The notes under the pieces were generated by a model. It was given only the letters and a program-made list of their open reading frames with translations, was not told the DNA's origin and did no database searches. From Coleofasciculus sp. FACHB-T130 (GTDB lineage Bacteria > Cyanobacteriota > Cyanobacteriia > Cyanobacteriales > FACHB-T130): a stretch of 64,000 nucleotides of DNA. A program made the translations under genes and the position numbers. The number at the start of each line of letters is the position of its first letter. Position 1 is the first letter of the stretch. Shown piece by piece: positions 36,823 through 45,108 of this stretch. The DNA is taken from positions 124,001 to 188,000 of the forward strand of contig NZ_JACJOG010000059.1 in the NCBI RefSeq assembly GCF_014695375.1, in the 5' to 3' direction.

Positions 36823-37464
36823 ATGATAAAACCCAAACAACAGCAACCGATATCCCAGTCTAGTCAGGGTGGTTTCACAATCATTGAATCCTTGCTGGCA
36901 ATTATCGTGGTGACTATTTTAATGGTAGGGTTAGCACCCGTTATTGTCCTCTCAGTAGCAACACGGGTGCAAGCAAAGCGGGTAGAACGGGGAACCGAGG
37001 CGGCACGAGCCTACATTGATGGTATCCGGTCTGGGGCGATCAACAGCACCACTACAGGTTTCCCCGTTCACACATCTAGCGCTTTTGGTCAGTTTGCTCC
37101 TCCCACGAGTCCGACTGGTTTGTATTGCGTCGATCTCGATGGGGGTGGCTGTAGTAGCAACCAAGACCTATTGATTCAAGCTTTCCGAGATGGAGTGGCA
37201 GCTAAGCCTGAGAATGGTTACAGGTTAGGGATTCGAGTTTACAGAGCAGACGCCTTTTCCGAGGCAGGCACACTCAAGACAATGGGATCGTCAGATCCGG
37301 CAACTCAGGGTAAAGCTCAAACTTTTACTGGGGGGCTAGGCGATCGCAAAGCTCCCCAGTTTGAAACGACTACAGAGATTGCTGGCAGTGACACCTCACT
37401 GAAAACTTTGTGCGATCGCATTAAAGTTAACAACCCTAGTAATCCTAGTTCTAGTTGCTCCTAG
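36823..37464 (+). CDS. hpsB: pseudopilin HpsB-like
   Basis: A type IV/II prepilin-like protein. A short basic leader ends at GG, then FTIIESLLAI (cleavage after Gly, methylated Phe, Glu at +5) starts a hydrophobic helix of about 25 residues. The globular part has two cysteine groups (LYCVDLDGGGCSS and KTLCDRIK...SSSC) and is 213 aa in all. PilD would process it. By position directly after hpsA it corresponds to HpsB of Nostoc punctiforme, thought to help secrete the polysaccharide with the type IV pilus system. Confidence 0.85.
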   Translation: MIKPKQQQPISQSSQGGFTIIESLLAIIVVTILMVGLAPVIVLSVATRVQAKRVERGTEAARAYIDGIRSGAINSTTTGFPVHTSSAFGQFAPPTSPTGLYCVDLDGGGCSSNQDLLIQAFRDGVAAKPENGYRLGIRVYRADAFSEAGTLKTMGSSDPATQGKAQTFTGGLGDRKAPQFETTTEIAGSDTSLKTLCDRIKVNNPSNPSSSCS

Positions 37465-37518
37465 CACTGTTAGCTTAGGTTGCTAAATACTTGTGAATAA
37501 AGGGAAAACTCTAGCATC

Positions 37519-38556
37519 ATGAATCAACTGAAATTTCTGTTAACCAGTCAGCTCAAACGTTCCCCTCTGGCTCAGAAGAATAGCGGCTTTACCCTCATCG
37601 AACTTCTAGTAGCTATAATCCTGGCTGCCTTGGTCATTGCGCCTTTGTTAGGGTTTATGGTTAACATTCTAGATAACGATCGCAAAGAACAAGCAAAGTC
37701 TGCTTCAGAGCAAGAGATTAAAGACGCCCTTGATTACATTTCACAAGATTTAGCACAAGCAGTCTATGTTTACGATAACGATGGCTTGAAAAATAATTCA
37801 ACGACCAACCCAGCTACTTCTGGCATTAAAAATCAAATTCCACCTTTTGCTACAGGTTCTACAGAAGTGGGTTGCAATCCGGCAACGACTGAGTGCGTAC
37901 CGATTCTTGTCTTATGGAAGCGGTCGGCAAAACCAAAAGCCATACCAACTATTACTGGAGCTACCTGCCCACCACCCCCACCCCCTGCAGTTGACAACTG
38001 TAACGATGGCAGTGTTTATTCACTTGTTGCCTATTACCTAATCAAAGACATTACCCCTAGCAATACTTGGTCTAAAGCTGCTCGAATTGGTAGATTTGAA
38101 ATTAGCGATGAAGTCAGGAATCCTAATAATCCAGCTGTTTACATTACACAGCCAAAGCCGGGTTTTAAGATGTTTGACCTAAAAGCAGCAAGTAGTCTTA
38201 ACTTGGCAATGAACTCGTGGACGAACTCAGGCGCTTACACTGCAAACAGCCCTAAAATTCAAGTATTGGTCGATTATATTGATAAAAGTACAGTTGGTCT
38301 AACACCTAGTTGTCCGAATCCATCAGGAGCAACCCCGAATCCACAACAGGTTCCGACTACTTTAACGGGTGCCTTCTATGCTTGCATAAACTCTGATCCA
38401 AGCCAGCTTTCAACCCAAGTGTTTATCAGAGGGAATGCTTTGGCGCGAACGATTAATCCTTCTGATGAGCCTCTTCCTTACTCTTCTAACAGGTCAATTT
38501 ATTATCCAAGCGCAAGCATCCAAGTGAAGGGGCGTGGTTTTCTATATAGTAAATAA
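37519..38556 (+). CDS. hpsC: pseudopilin HpsC-like (PilW/GspJ type)
   Basis: Prepilin leader with SGFTLIELLVAIIL at residues 27-40 (cleavage after G, Glu at +5), one membrane helix, then DALDYISQDLAQAVYVYDND, the segment typical of GspJ/PilW-like minor pilins. The 345-aa length and a Pro-rich, cysteine-containing middle (CPPPPPPAVDNC) point to a larger minor pilin. In the hps locus of Nostoc punctiforme hpsC follows hpsB, and the order is the same here. Short gaps (54 and 39 bases) to its neighbours favour an operon. Confidence 0.85.
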   Translation: MNQLKFLLTSQLKRSPLAQKNSGFTLIELLVAIILAALVIAPLLGFMVNILDNDRKEQAKSASEQEIKDALDYISQDLAQAVYVYDNDGLKNNSTTNPATSGIKNQIPPFATGSTEVGCNPATTECVPILVLWKRSAKPKAIPTITGATCPPPPPPAVDNCNDGSVYSLVAYYLIKDITPSNTWSKAARIGRFEISDEVRNPNNPAVYITQPKPGFKMFDLKAASSLNLAMNSWTNSGAYTANSPKIQVLVDYIDKSTVGLTPSCPNPSGATPNPQQVPTTLTGAFYACINSDPSQLSTQVFIRGNALARTINPSDEPLPYSSNRSIYYPSASIQVKGRGFLYSK

Positions 38557-38595
38557 CCCCAACAAGTAAAAAGCCATTAAATAGGGTAAAAAAAT

Positions 38596-39147
38596 ATGGG
38601 AAATTTAGATGTGTTAAAAAAATTACAGATATGGAAGCGATCGCGCTATCAATCTGCTGCTGGATTCACCATGATCGAGTTGCTGGTAGTAATTATAATC
38701 ATCGGAGTATTAAGCGCGATCGCCGCTCCTGGTTGGCTTGCTTTTACCAATCGGCAACGAGTCAATGCCGTTAATGATGCAGCCTTAAATGCCCTCCGAG
38801 AAGCCCAACGAGAAGCTAAAAGGACAAAACTTAGCTACAGTGTGAGCTTTCAAACTCCCGCTGGTCAACGACCAAAAGTTGTTGTTTATCCTGGTACTAC
38901 TGCTCCTGCTTCTACTGACCCTCAATGGAGGACTTTAGCAGAGAATCAAGACATCAAGCCCGGTCAAGTTGAAGTTACTCCTAGTGCAAACACATTCACG
39001 TTTGATTATCAAGGCATTGTCAACCAAAACCAAATTCCGTATAAAATCATAACATCTCTACCAAATACAACTGTCAAACGGTGTGTCAAGGTGACAACTC
39101 TTTTAGGCGCAATTCAAACTGGAAAAGATGCGGCTGAATGTAATTAG
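38596..39147 (+). CDS. hpsD: pseudopilin, GspH/FimT type (HpsD-like)
   Basis: Prepilin-like protein of 183 aa with AAGFTMIELLVVIIII at residues 22-37 and SAIAAPGWLAF after it, followed by ALREAQREAKRTKLSYSVSF, the GspH/FimT core helix and strand. The end KRCVKVTTLLGAIQTGKDA is shared almost exactly with the second copy at 39482. The assignment to HpsD is by order after hpsC; the other copy could equally be the HpsD orthologue. A hairpin at 39194-39240 begins 47 bases past the stop. Confidence 0.78.
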   Translation: MGNLDVLKKLQIWKRSRYQSAAGFTMIELLVVIIIIGVLSAIAAPGWLAFTNRQRVNAVNDAALNALREAQREAKRTKLSYSVSFQTPAGQRPKVVVYPGTTAPASTDPQWRTLAENQDIKPGQVEVTPSANTFTFDYQGIVNQNQIPYKIITSLPNTTVKRCVKVTTLLGAIQTGKDAAECN

Positions 39148-39193
39148 TTAGCAGATTAAACGGCTCTTAAAAATTGGTGAATATTGGGATTGC

Positions 39194-39240
39194 AAAAGAC
39201 GTATCCAAAGATGAACCTTGAGAGATTACATGCGTCTTTT
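39194..39240. terminator. A/T-tailed hairpin after the HpsD-like gene (copy 1)
   Basis: AAAAGACGTAT (39194-39204) pairs with ATGCGTCTTTT (39230-39240), 11 bp with one G-U pair. The A and T runs lie inside the stem, so it could terminate transcription in either direction. A sister hairpin at 39422-39468 has the same outer seven pairs and compensating changes further in. Confidence 0.65.
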
Positions 39241-39259
39241 CTGTATCTAGCCATAGCTC

Positions 39260-39363
39260 ATGCCTAGGAAGCTGTTAAATTGCTCCAACGGTGGGTTTAT
39301 TCATATAGAAAGTTGAGTCGTAAATTTAATAATAATTGGGATGTTGAGCGCGATCGCTATTGG
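39260..39363 (+). pseudogene. decayed copy of a pseudopilin 5' end
   Basis: Translation from ATG 39260 gives MPRKLLNCSNGGFIHIES, then a TGA at 39314-39316, then VVNLIIIGMLSAIAI. The intact gene at 39482 gives MRKKLSNCSSGGFTLIES, Leu, then VVILIIGILSAIAAP. The frame and codon register are kept throughout, and the TGA replaces the TTA of Leu19 by one base change. Homology to the pilin body stops after 39363; the DNA between there and 39393 is unrelated. The best reading is a tandem duplicate of a pseudopilin gene that lost its 3' part. Confidence 0.85.
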
Positions 39364-39421
39364 AAAAAATACTGACTACAACCAATAGCCAATTGCAAAA
39401 ATCAGCGAGGATACGGAACTC

Positions 39422-39468
39422 AAAAGACACATCAAACAAGGAAACTTGAGAAATTGGGTGTGTCTTTT
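39422..39468. terminator. A/T-tailed hairpin before the second FimT-like gene (copy 2)
   Basis: AAAAGACACAT (39422-39432) pairs with GTGTGTCTTTT (39458-39468), ending 13 bases before the next ATG. Relative to copy 1 (39194-39240), pair 8 changes from G-C to A-T on both arms and pair 9 from T-G to C-G, so the stem is preserved although the sequence changed. The loop keeps AACTTGAGA-like bases. Confidence 0.65.
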
Positions 39469-39481
39469 TAGTATCTAGCTA

Positions 39482-40018
39482 ATGCGTAAAAAGTTATCTA
39501 ATTGCTCCAGCGGTGGATTCACGCTGATAGAGAGTTTAGTCGTAATTTTAATCATCGGGATTTTGAGCGCGATCGCAGCCCCTAGTTGGTTAGGATTTCT
39601 CAATGCCCAACGTCTCAGAGTCGCCCAAGACCAAGTTTACCGAGCGATGCGAGAAGCCCAAAGCAACGCTAAGCGTGACAAAGTTGCTTGGGAAGCCAGT
39701 TTTCAAGAACAAAATGGGGTCGTTCAGTGGGCAGTCAATCGTGCCGGTATTAACCCTAGCCCCGGACAATGGCAGAATTTTGAGCAAAATATTCAAATAG
39801 ACGCTCCTAATACCACCTTAGCTTCACAGTCATTAGGTAGCCCGCGCCGAGTCCGGTTTGACTATAGAGGTTGCGTAATCATGAATCCGCAAGAGAACTT
39901 ATATCTGGCAAGGGTAACGCTGAACATTAAGAATGGTGGGGAAGTCAAACGGTGTGTATTTGTTTCCACCCTTCTGGGAGCGATGCGAACAGCGCAAGAT
40001 AAAAGTTGCAAAGTGTAA
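39482..40018 (+). CDS. pseudopilin, GspH/FimT type (second copy)
   Basis: A 178-aa prepilin-like protein with a very short leader (MRKKLSNCSSGG) then FTLIESLVVILIIGILSAIAAPSW, so cleavage is after Gly12 with Glu at +5. The body has AMREAQSNAKRDKVAWEASF and the end KRCVFVSTLLGAMRTAQDKSC, parallel to the HpsD-like copy. The upstream 334 bases contain a decayed third copy. A cysteine in the leader (C8) is unusual but would be removed with the leader. It is probably the last gene of the hps run; a 14-bp palindrome follows. Confidence 0.85.
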   Translation: MRKKLSNCSSGGFTLIESLVVILIIGILSAIAAPSWLGFLNAQRLRVAQDQVYRAMREAQSNAKRDKVAWEASFQEQNGVVQWAVNRAGINPSPGQWQNFEQNIQIDAPNTTLASQSLGSPRRVRFDYRGCVIMNPQENLYLARVTLNIKNGGEVKRCVFVSTLLGAMRTAQDKSCKV

Positions 40019-40070
40019 TCTGTGCGATCGCTATTCTCGCTTGGTAATCAGGAATGCGATCGCATTGAGA

Positions 40071-40105
40071 TTCTTGTTCCCAGAACGGTTGTCTGGGAAC
40101 AAGAA
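40071..40105. repeat. TTCTTGTTCCCAGA palindrome between convergent genes
   Basis: TTCTTGTTCCCAGA (40071-40084) and its perfect complement (40092-40105) enclose a seven-base loop. It lies between the last pseudopilin gene and the 3' end of glgB and could end both transcripts. The GTTCCCAG theme is one I recall as a dispersed cyanobacterial palindrome. Confidence 0.75.
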
Positions 40106-40111
40106 ACCCGA

Positions 40112-42418
40112 CTATCCCTGAGACAACCAAGACTGCATCGCGGTTGCTGTCTTCTGCCGGTCAAGCTTCAAAACCAGCACTCCTAGTGGCGGCAAACACA
40201 AGTCTAGCGAATAAGGACGAGTGTGGAACGACCACTCATCTGTCCACTTACCGCCTAAATTGCCCATGTTACTTCCCCCGTACTCACGGGCATCGCTGTT
40301 AAACAGTTCGGTATAGAATCCGGGTTCGGGGACACCTACACGGTAGTGACTATGCGGCTGAGGAGTAAAATTGCACACTGTGATAATAAACTCCTCCGAA
40401 TCTTTCGCCCTGCGGATAAACGCGACCACGCTATGACGGTTGTCGCTGCAATCAATCCACTCAAAGCCTTCTTGAGCAAAATCCTGAGTAAAAAGAGCCG
40501 ATTCGCTGCGGTAGACATGGTTGAGTTCACTCATAAACCGCTTCAGTTTTTGATGCGACTCATGCTGCAACAAATGCCACTCCAAGTCACCCCAGACATT
40601 CCACTCACTCCACTGCCCAAACTCCATGCTCATAAACAGAGTCTTCTTACCAGGGTGAGTGAACATAAAGGCGAATAAGCAGCGAGCATTCGCGAACTTC
40701 TGCCACTCATCCCCCGGCATCTTGCCAATGATATTACTCTTGCCGTGGACTATCTCATCGTGAGATAGCGCCAGCATGAAGTTCTCGCTGTGGTTGTACC
40801 ACATACTGAAAGTAATATTGTTCTGGTGGAACTGGCGGAACCAGGGGTCCAAGTGGAAATAGTCCAGCATGTCGTGCATCCAGCCCATGTTCCACTTCAA
40901 ATTAAAGCCCAGTCCTCCTACGTAGGTAGGCCAAGACACCATAGGCCAAGAAGTTGACTCTTCTGCAATCGACAGGGTGCCAGGGTAATAGCTGAAAATC
41001 GTATGATTTGCCTGACGCAGAAAATCAGCTGCCTCAATGTTTTCTCTGCCGCCGTACTGGTTAGGCAACCATTCCCCAGGCTCACGGCAATAGTCTAAGT
41101 AAAGCATCGACGCCACAGCATCCACACGAATTCCATCAATGTGGTACTTGTCAAACCAGAACAGGGCGTTGGCAACCAGGAAGTTCCGCACTTCATTGCG
41201 ATTGTAGTTAAATACTAGAGTCCCCCACTCTTTATGTTCGCCTTTGCGGGGGTCGGCGTGTTCGTAAAGGTGGGTGCCATCAAAGAAAGCGAGACCGTGA
41301 CCATCTTTGGGGAAGTGACCCGGAACCCAGTCCACTAGCACCCCAATTTCGTTCTGGTGGCACTGGTCAATCAAATACATGAAGTCCTCAGGTGTCCCAT
41401 AACGGGAAGTACAGGCATAATACCCAGTTACCTGATAACCCCAAGAGCCATCATAAGGATGCTCAGCAATTGGCAATAATTCAATATGAGTAAATCCCAG
41501 CTCTTTAACGTAAGGAATTAACCGTTCTGCCAGTTCCCGGTAGGTGAGGAAACGCGCTCCTGGTTTGTAGTCAGAGACGACTACCACTGGCTCTGTCTCT
41601 CCATTGGACAACCGTGGCGGTTCAGCAGAGGAAGCGTGCAGCCAAGACCCTAGATGAACTTCATAGACAGAGATAGGATGGGTGAGCGGGTCGGTGTGGC
41701 GGCGCTTTTCCATCCAATCTTGGTCATTCCATTGGTAGGAATCTAAGTCAGTGACAATCGATGCTGTTTTAGGACGCACTTCATGCTGGAAGCCGTAGGG
41801 ATCGGATTTTTCGTAAATGTGACCGTCGGCGTTTTTGATTTCATATTTATAGTGTTCCCCAACGCCCAAACCTGGGATGAACATTTCCCAAATGCCGGTG
41901 GAACCTTTACGCATTTGATGTTTGCGACCATCCCAGTTATTAAAATCCCCCAAGACAGAAGCGTTGCGGGCATTGGGTGCCCAAACTGCAAAATAAACTC
42001 CTGTTACCCCATCAATTTCCGTTGCATGGGCACCTAGTTTCTCGTAGATGCGATGATGATTCCCTTCTGCAAACAGGTGTAGGTCAAACTCTGTCAGGTG
42101 GGGAGAACGGAAGGCGTAGGGGTCGTAGATAACACGCTCGTGTTCCCCTTCTTGAATCCGCAGCTGATAGTTTGCCAGTTTTGGCATCTCAATGGTGCAT
42201 TCAAAAAAATGAGGGTGATGCACTGCTTGCATGGGATATTCTGTCCGTTCTTGGGGGCAAACTACCCACGCGGCGTTGGCATTGGGTAGATAGGCTCGCA
42301 CTGCCCAGACGGTTTTGCCATTTTGCTGAATGGGATGGGCACCCAGGATTTCAAATGGGTCTTGATGTTGATTCCAAACAATCCGCTCAATCTGTTCGGG
42401 GGCGATGGTCATGGACAT
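40112..42418 (-). CDS. glgB: 1,4-alpha-glucan branching enzyme
   Basis: Makes the alpha-1,6 branches of glycogen. N-terminal CBM48 domains (about 1-230; [19 protein letters not shown] near 150), then the GH13 barrel with [22 protein letters not shown], the nucleophile D433 in [10 protein letters not shown], the acid/base E486 in SIAEEST, and the transition-state Asp in [10 protein letters not shown], followed by a C-terminal beta domain. The 53-residue spacing between D433 and E486 equals that of E. coli GlgB. ATG 42418 is the likely start; ATG 42412 is two codons in. Length 768 aa fits the long cyanobacterial form. Convergent with the pseudopilin genes. Confidence 0.96.
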   Translation of the reverse strand: MSMTIAPEQIERIVWNQHQDPFEILGAHPIQQNGKTVWAVRAYLPNANAAWVVCPQERTEYPMQAVHHPHFFECTIEMPKLANYQLRIQEGEHERVIYDPYAFRSPHLTEFDLHLFAEGNHHRIYEKLGAHATEIDGVTGVYFAVWAPNARNASVLGDFNNWDGRKHQMRKGSTGIWEMFIPGLGVGEHYKYEIKNADGHIYEKSDPYGFQHEVRPKTASIVTDLDSYQWNDQDWMEKRRHTDPLTHPISVYEVHLGSWLHASSAEPPRLSNGETEPVVVVSDYKPGARFLTYRELAERLIPYVKELGFTHIELLPIAEHPYDGSWGYQVTGYYACTSRYGTPEDFMYLIDQCHQNEIGVLVDWVPGHFPKDGHGLAFFDGTHLYEHADPRKGEHKEWGTLVFNYNRNEVRNFLVANALFWFDKYHIDGIRVDAVASMLYLDYCREPGEWLPNQYGGRENIEAADFLRQANHTIFSYYPGTLSIAEESTSWPMVSWPTYVGGLGFNLKWNMGWMHDMLDYFHLDPWFRQFHQNNITFSMWYNHSENFMLALSHDEIVHGKSNIIGKMPGDEWQKFANARCLFAFMFTHPGKKTLFMSMEFGQWSEWNVWGDLEWHLLQHESHQKLKRFMSELNHVYRSESALFTQDFAQEGFEWIDCSDNRHSVVAFIRRAKDSEEFIITVCNFTPQPHSHYRVGVPEPGFYTELFNSDAREYGGSNMGNLGGKWTDEWSFHTRPYSLDLCLPPLGVLVLKLDRQKTATAMQSWLSQG

Positions 42419-42968
42419 AAACCTATTTATCTAAAGGTCTTGAATGAATGGGTTCTCGATAGGGCTTTTTGGACGCGCACGTGTGTTGCGATCGCCCGTA
42501 TCGTTGGCTTAAGGCGATCGCGTAGCGTCTGCCCTAAGCCTGAAAGTCTTCCCGTCAGGTAGGGCTATAGCAGCTAGCGGTTGAAGAACGAGCATCTCCC
42601 TCTGGTTAACAGCACTTTAATATTTATATACATTTTTTGTTTTTTGTATATTTTGTCATCGGTAGCAGGACACAGTTGTTTCTTCTACTTAGGACAATGT
42701 CAATAAAAGTGCATCGTCATCTAGCGTGAAACTGGCTGTTTTTAGAGTTATTGAAATTTACGTCTTCATCTGAGTATTGAGTTAAGAGTCGGAGCAAGCA
42801 AGTAGGTATAGCAAACAAAGGCAGATTTTCAAGTGGGGTGTACGCAGTTTATGATAGCGACTTACTTAGGCAAACGCTTTTCTCGTTGCCATCACTTTCC
42901 AAGGAACGCGAACCTTTATAACACTGACCCCACACAAAGCAGATAAATTAATTGCTAAAATGCAGGAT
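42419..42968. other. 550-base non-coding region upstream of glgB
   Basis: No gene is supported. It contains a palindrome at 42506-42540 (GGCTTAAGGC facing GCCCTAAGCC, one mismatch) with HIP1 GCGATCGC inside the loop, and an AT-rich block near 42615-42655 that may hold a promoter. The region must include the glgB promoter, reading leftward. Confidence 0.5.
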
Positions 42969-43277
42969 TTATTTGGGAGTAGGGATACCGAAGGTACGCA
43001 GCAGCCGCCGCACGCGGAGCAGAAAAACTAATTCTCGGAGTTTGGGATTCACCTGAGATGTTGCAGAAGGGCGGGTTTGCAGAGAATTCTGCAATTGGGC
43101 GTACTCAGCAGCAGTGAGTCGCTTGCCGTCGATAGGCGATCGCGCTTCCGTAATAATCTCCGTCCGCAATACTTCCTCAGGAGTATCCTCCGGTGGTGGC
43201 AGTCCCCTAGCAGGCATCACCCCCAGCAGTTGAAATGAAAATTGCAAAATCCATAGTGAAATAATGGCCTTTTTCAT
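42969..43277 (-). CDS. hypothetical secreted protein, 102 aa
   Basis: A protein with a signal peptide (KKAIISLWILQFSFQLLGVMPARG, likely cleaved after the AR-G region) and a mature part of about 75 residues: LPPPEDTPEEVLRTEI, RSPIDGKRLTAAEYAQLQ and LRELVFLLRVRRLLRTFGIPTP. I have the impression it is conserved in cyanobacteria, but no function is known. Its start is 41 bases past the stop of the upstream GST gene in the same direction, so the two may be co-transcribed. Confidence 0.7.
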   Translation of the reverse strand: MKKAIISLWILQFSFQLLGVMPARGLPPPEDTPEEVLRTEIITEARSPIDGKRLTAAEYAQLQNSLQTRPSATSQVNPKLRELVFLLRVRRLLRTFGIPTPK

Positions 43278-43317
43278 TTCTATTTTTAATTTTCAGTGTA
43301 TTTTTAATTTTTAATTT

Positions 43318-44034
43318 TTAATTTCCCAATCCGGGGGGTAGTGGTTCCCGACAAAGAAGGTGAATCCGCTCAATGCGCTCAAACAACCAAGGATAATCTT
43401 CTCGGTATTGAGGAATCAGCGCTAGAGGACTGAGTAAAGCGGCTGCGGCGATGTCTGCAACGCTTAAGCGATCGCCCACCAGGTAGAGGCTATTCTGCCA
43501 GCGACTGGACAAGACTTCCATTGCTACCTTCAGCCGATTTGCTGCCAGTTCCACCGCCGCCTGATTAATTCCATATTGCCGCCGCACCACCTGAATCACC
43601 AGCTGACTAGACGGCGAAGGGTCGATTTGCTTACCAGCACCGGCACGAAAATCATAGTAAACAAAGCGAGTCGCCGTGCCGATACTTTCATCCAGCCAAT
43701 CTTCCAGCATCAAGGCTTCTGTCTGTAGTTGGCGATCCGGTAACGATAGCGCTGGTTCTGGGCGATAGCGATCTAGAAATTGTAAAATCTGCGTCGAGTC
43801 AGCGATCGCTTGCACTTCCTGCCGCGTCCCTGACGGGATGGCTTCGCTGACTCCCTGCATATCTTCTGCCTCTAACAAAAGCACCGGCACTGTCGTGAGT
43901 CCGGTGATTGGCTTGAGTTTGAGGATATGTAGCCCTGGGGTTAAATTTTCAACCTGATAAGCAATTTGCTTATAACCTAGCCCCAGTCTTGCTTTCCGAC
44001 AATAGTGAGAAGTACTAAATTGCAGTAGTCGCAT
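43318..44034 (-). CDS. glutathione S-transferase-like protein
   Basis: Two-domain GST fold: thioredoxin-like N-terminal domain starting LLQFSTSHYCRKARLGL (the S/C-x-x-C site with one Cys kept), TTVPVLLLE and the DSTQILQFLD glutathione-binding turn; then an all-helical C-terminal domain with SLYLVGDRLSVADIAAAALLS, the standard N-capping Asp motif. Length 238 aa is normal. A 30-residue insertion between strands (MQGVSEAIPSGTRQEVQ) is atypical. Substrate unknown. Confidence 0.85.
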   Translation of the reverse strand: MRLLQFSTSHYCRKARLGLGYKQIAYQVENLTPGLHILKLKPITGLTTVPVLLLEAEDMQGVSEAIPSGTRQEVQAIADSTQILQFLDRYRPEPALSLPDRQLQTEALMLEDWLDESIGTATRFVYYDFRAGAGKQIDPSPSSQLVIQVVRRQYGINQAAVELAANRLKVAMEVLSSRWQNSLYLVGDRLSVADIAAAALLSPLALIPQYREDYPWLFERIERIHLLCREPLPPGLGN

Positions 44035-44328
44035 TTAATGCCAAAGCCGCCTACCGCAACAACAGATAAACATAGTCAGACCTTACTCCGACTCTAGGTG
44101 AGCCAACTAATGCTTGTGACCCCAGTTGTTTTCGTCAGTCAGTTGTTGCCAACATAACAGTTGTCCTGGGTGTCAATATTGACTCAGATAGTAGTAGATA
44201 CCCAGTGAATGTGTGAGGAGCAATTACCAGATCGGGGTTCAGATGTTTTAGAACTCACTACTAACTTTCATACCCGTCGATTCGGTATGAATCCCTTTCA
44301 GGAGAAGTAAGGAGCGAAAACCAGCTCC

Positions 44329-44502
44329 TTAAGGAGACTTTGTGGGCGCTGGGCTAGTAGTCGTTCCACCAGTCGTTCCACCAGTCGTTGGAGATGTGGT
44401 AGGAGAAGGGCTAGTAGTACTATCACTCGGTCCTTCCTGACAAGCTCCCAAGGTGGTAGCCAAGCCGAGAACTAAAAGCAGACTCACTATTTTTTTGTTC
44501 AT
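44329..44502 (-). CDS. small lipoprotein, Thr/Ser/Gly/Pro-rich
   Basis: A 57-aa lipoprotein: signal peptide KKIVSLLLVLGLATTLG ending in the lipobox TLGAC, then a low-complexity tail of Thr, Ser, Pro and Gly. GGAG lies a few bases before the ATG at 44502. In the DNA, a 12-bp unit AGTCGTTCCACC is repeated at 44359-44370 and 44371-44382 with a partial third copy, which codes the TTGG/GG repeats; slippage may vary its length. An 8-bp hairpin (TAAGGAGC / GCTCCTTA, 44308-44331) overlaps the stop. Role unknown, perhaps a stalk or spacer on the outer membrane. Confidence 0.75.
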   Translation of the reverse strand: MNKKIVSLLLVLGLATTLGACQEGPSDSTTSPSPTTSPTTGGTTGGTTTSPAPTKSP

Positions 44503-45108
44503 ACACTCCTCTTTAAGAGATTGCAACCAAAGGAATCGTTTGCTATTTAATCACAATATTGCGGTTTTTGCTTAGACGCTCCCGCAGGTGAAATCTGGAA
44601 TTCTTGGTTTCACCAGTCCTCTTAGCCAGTTTTGGGTATTCCAAAAGAGTGAGGTTCCTTGCTCCCAAGCTTGAATTCCGGTGCGCCCCACCGTATTCTT
44701 CGGATTTCGTACTTAGGAAAGAATACTCTCGTACTGCTGGATTCACACTCACTCTTGGGAGTGATATTGCTTTGAGTTTTTTTCAATTTCTTTTTTAGCA
44801 GAAGCCTCGGAAAAACAGAGTAAACTGTACCAGCAAGTGGTAATTTTGTCTATCCGCGACTTTTCGAGGATTTCCACATCGGGAGCGAATTTAGTTTTCT
44901 CAGTCAAAGCAACGGAATGAAGCTAAAAAATCAACCTTTATGGAGATGTGGAGACTCACTATCAGTTATTCTGAATACAATTTCTAACCAAAGTGACTGA
45001 TAAACTAACATGGCTTACCAATTGCTAGTGATTTGACAACAGGACGATTGACCGCTGCCTAAAATTTTTACCAAACTAGACGCGCAAGAAGAGTTCAAGG
45101 GAGGCGGC
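44503..45108. other. 606-base intergenic region between divergent genes
   Basis: No gene is supported; the open minus frame at 44543-44752 has no ribosome binding site. It should contain the promoters of the lipoprotein (leftward) and of the histidine kinase (rightward). Two complementary octamers, TCCACATC (44873-44880) and GATGTGGA (44945-44952), are far apart and probably not significant. Confidence 0.45.

Noticed and set aside
44543-44752. 69-aa minus frame between the lipoprotein and histidine kinase genes
   Set aside because: No ribosome binding site and no recognisable family; lies in a likely divergent promoter region.
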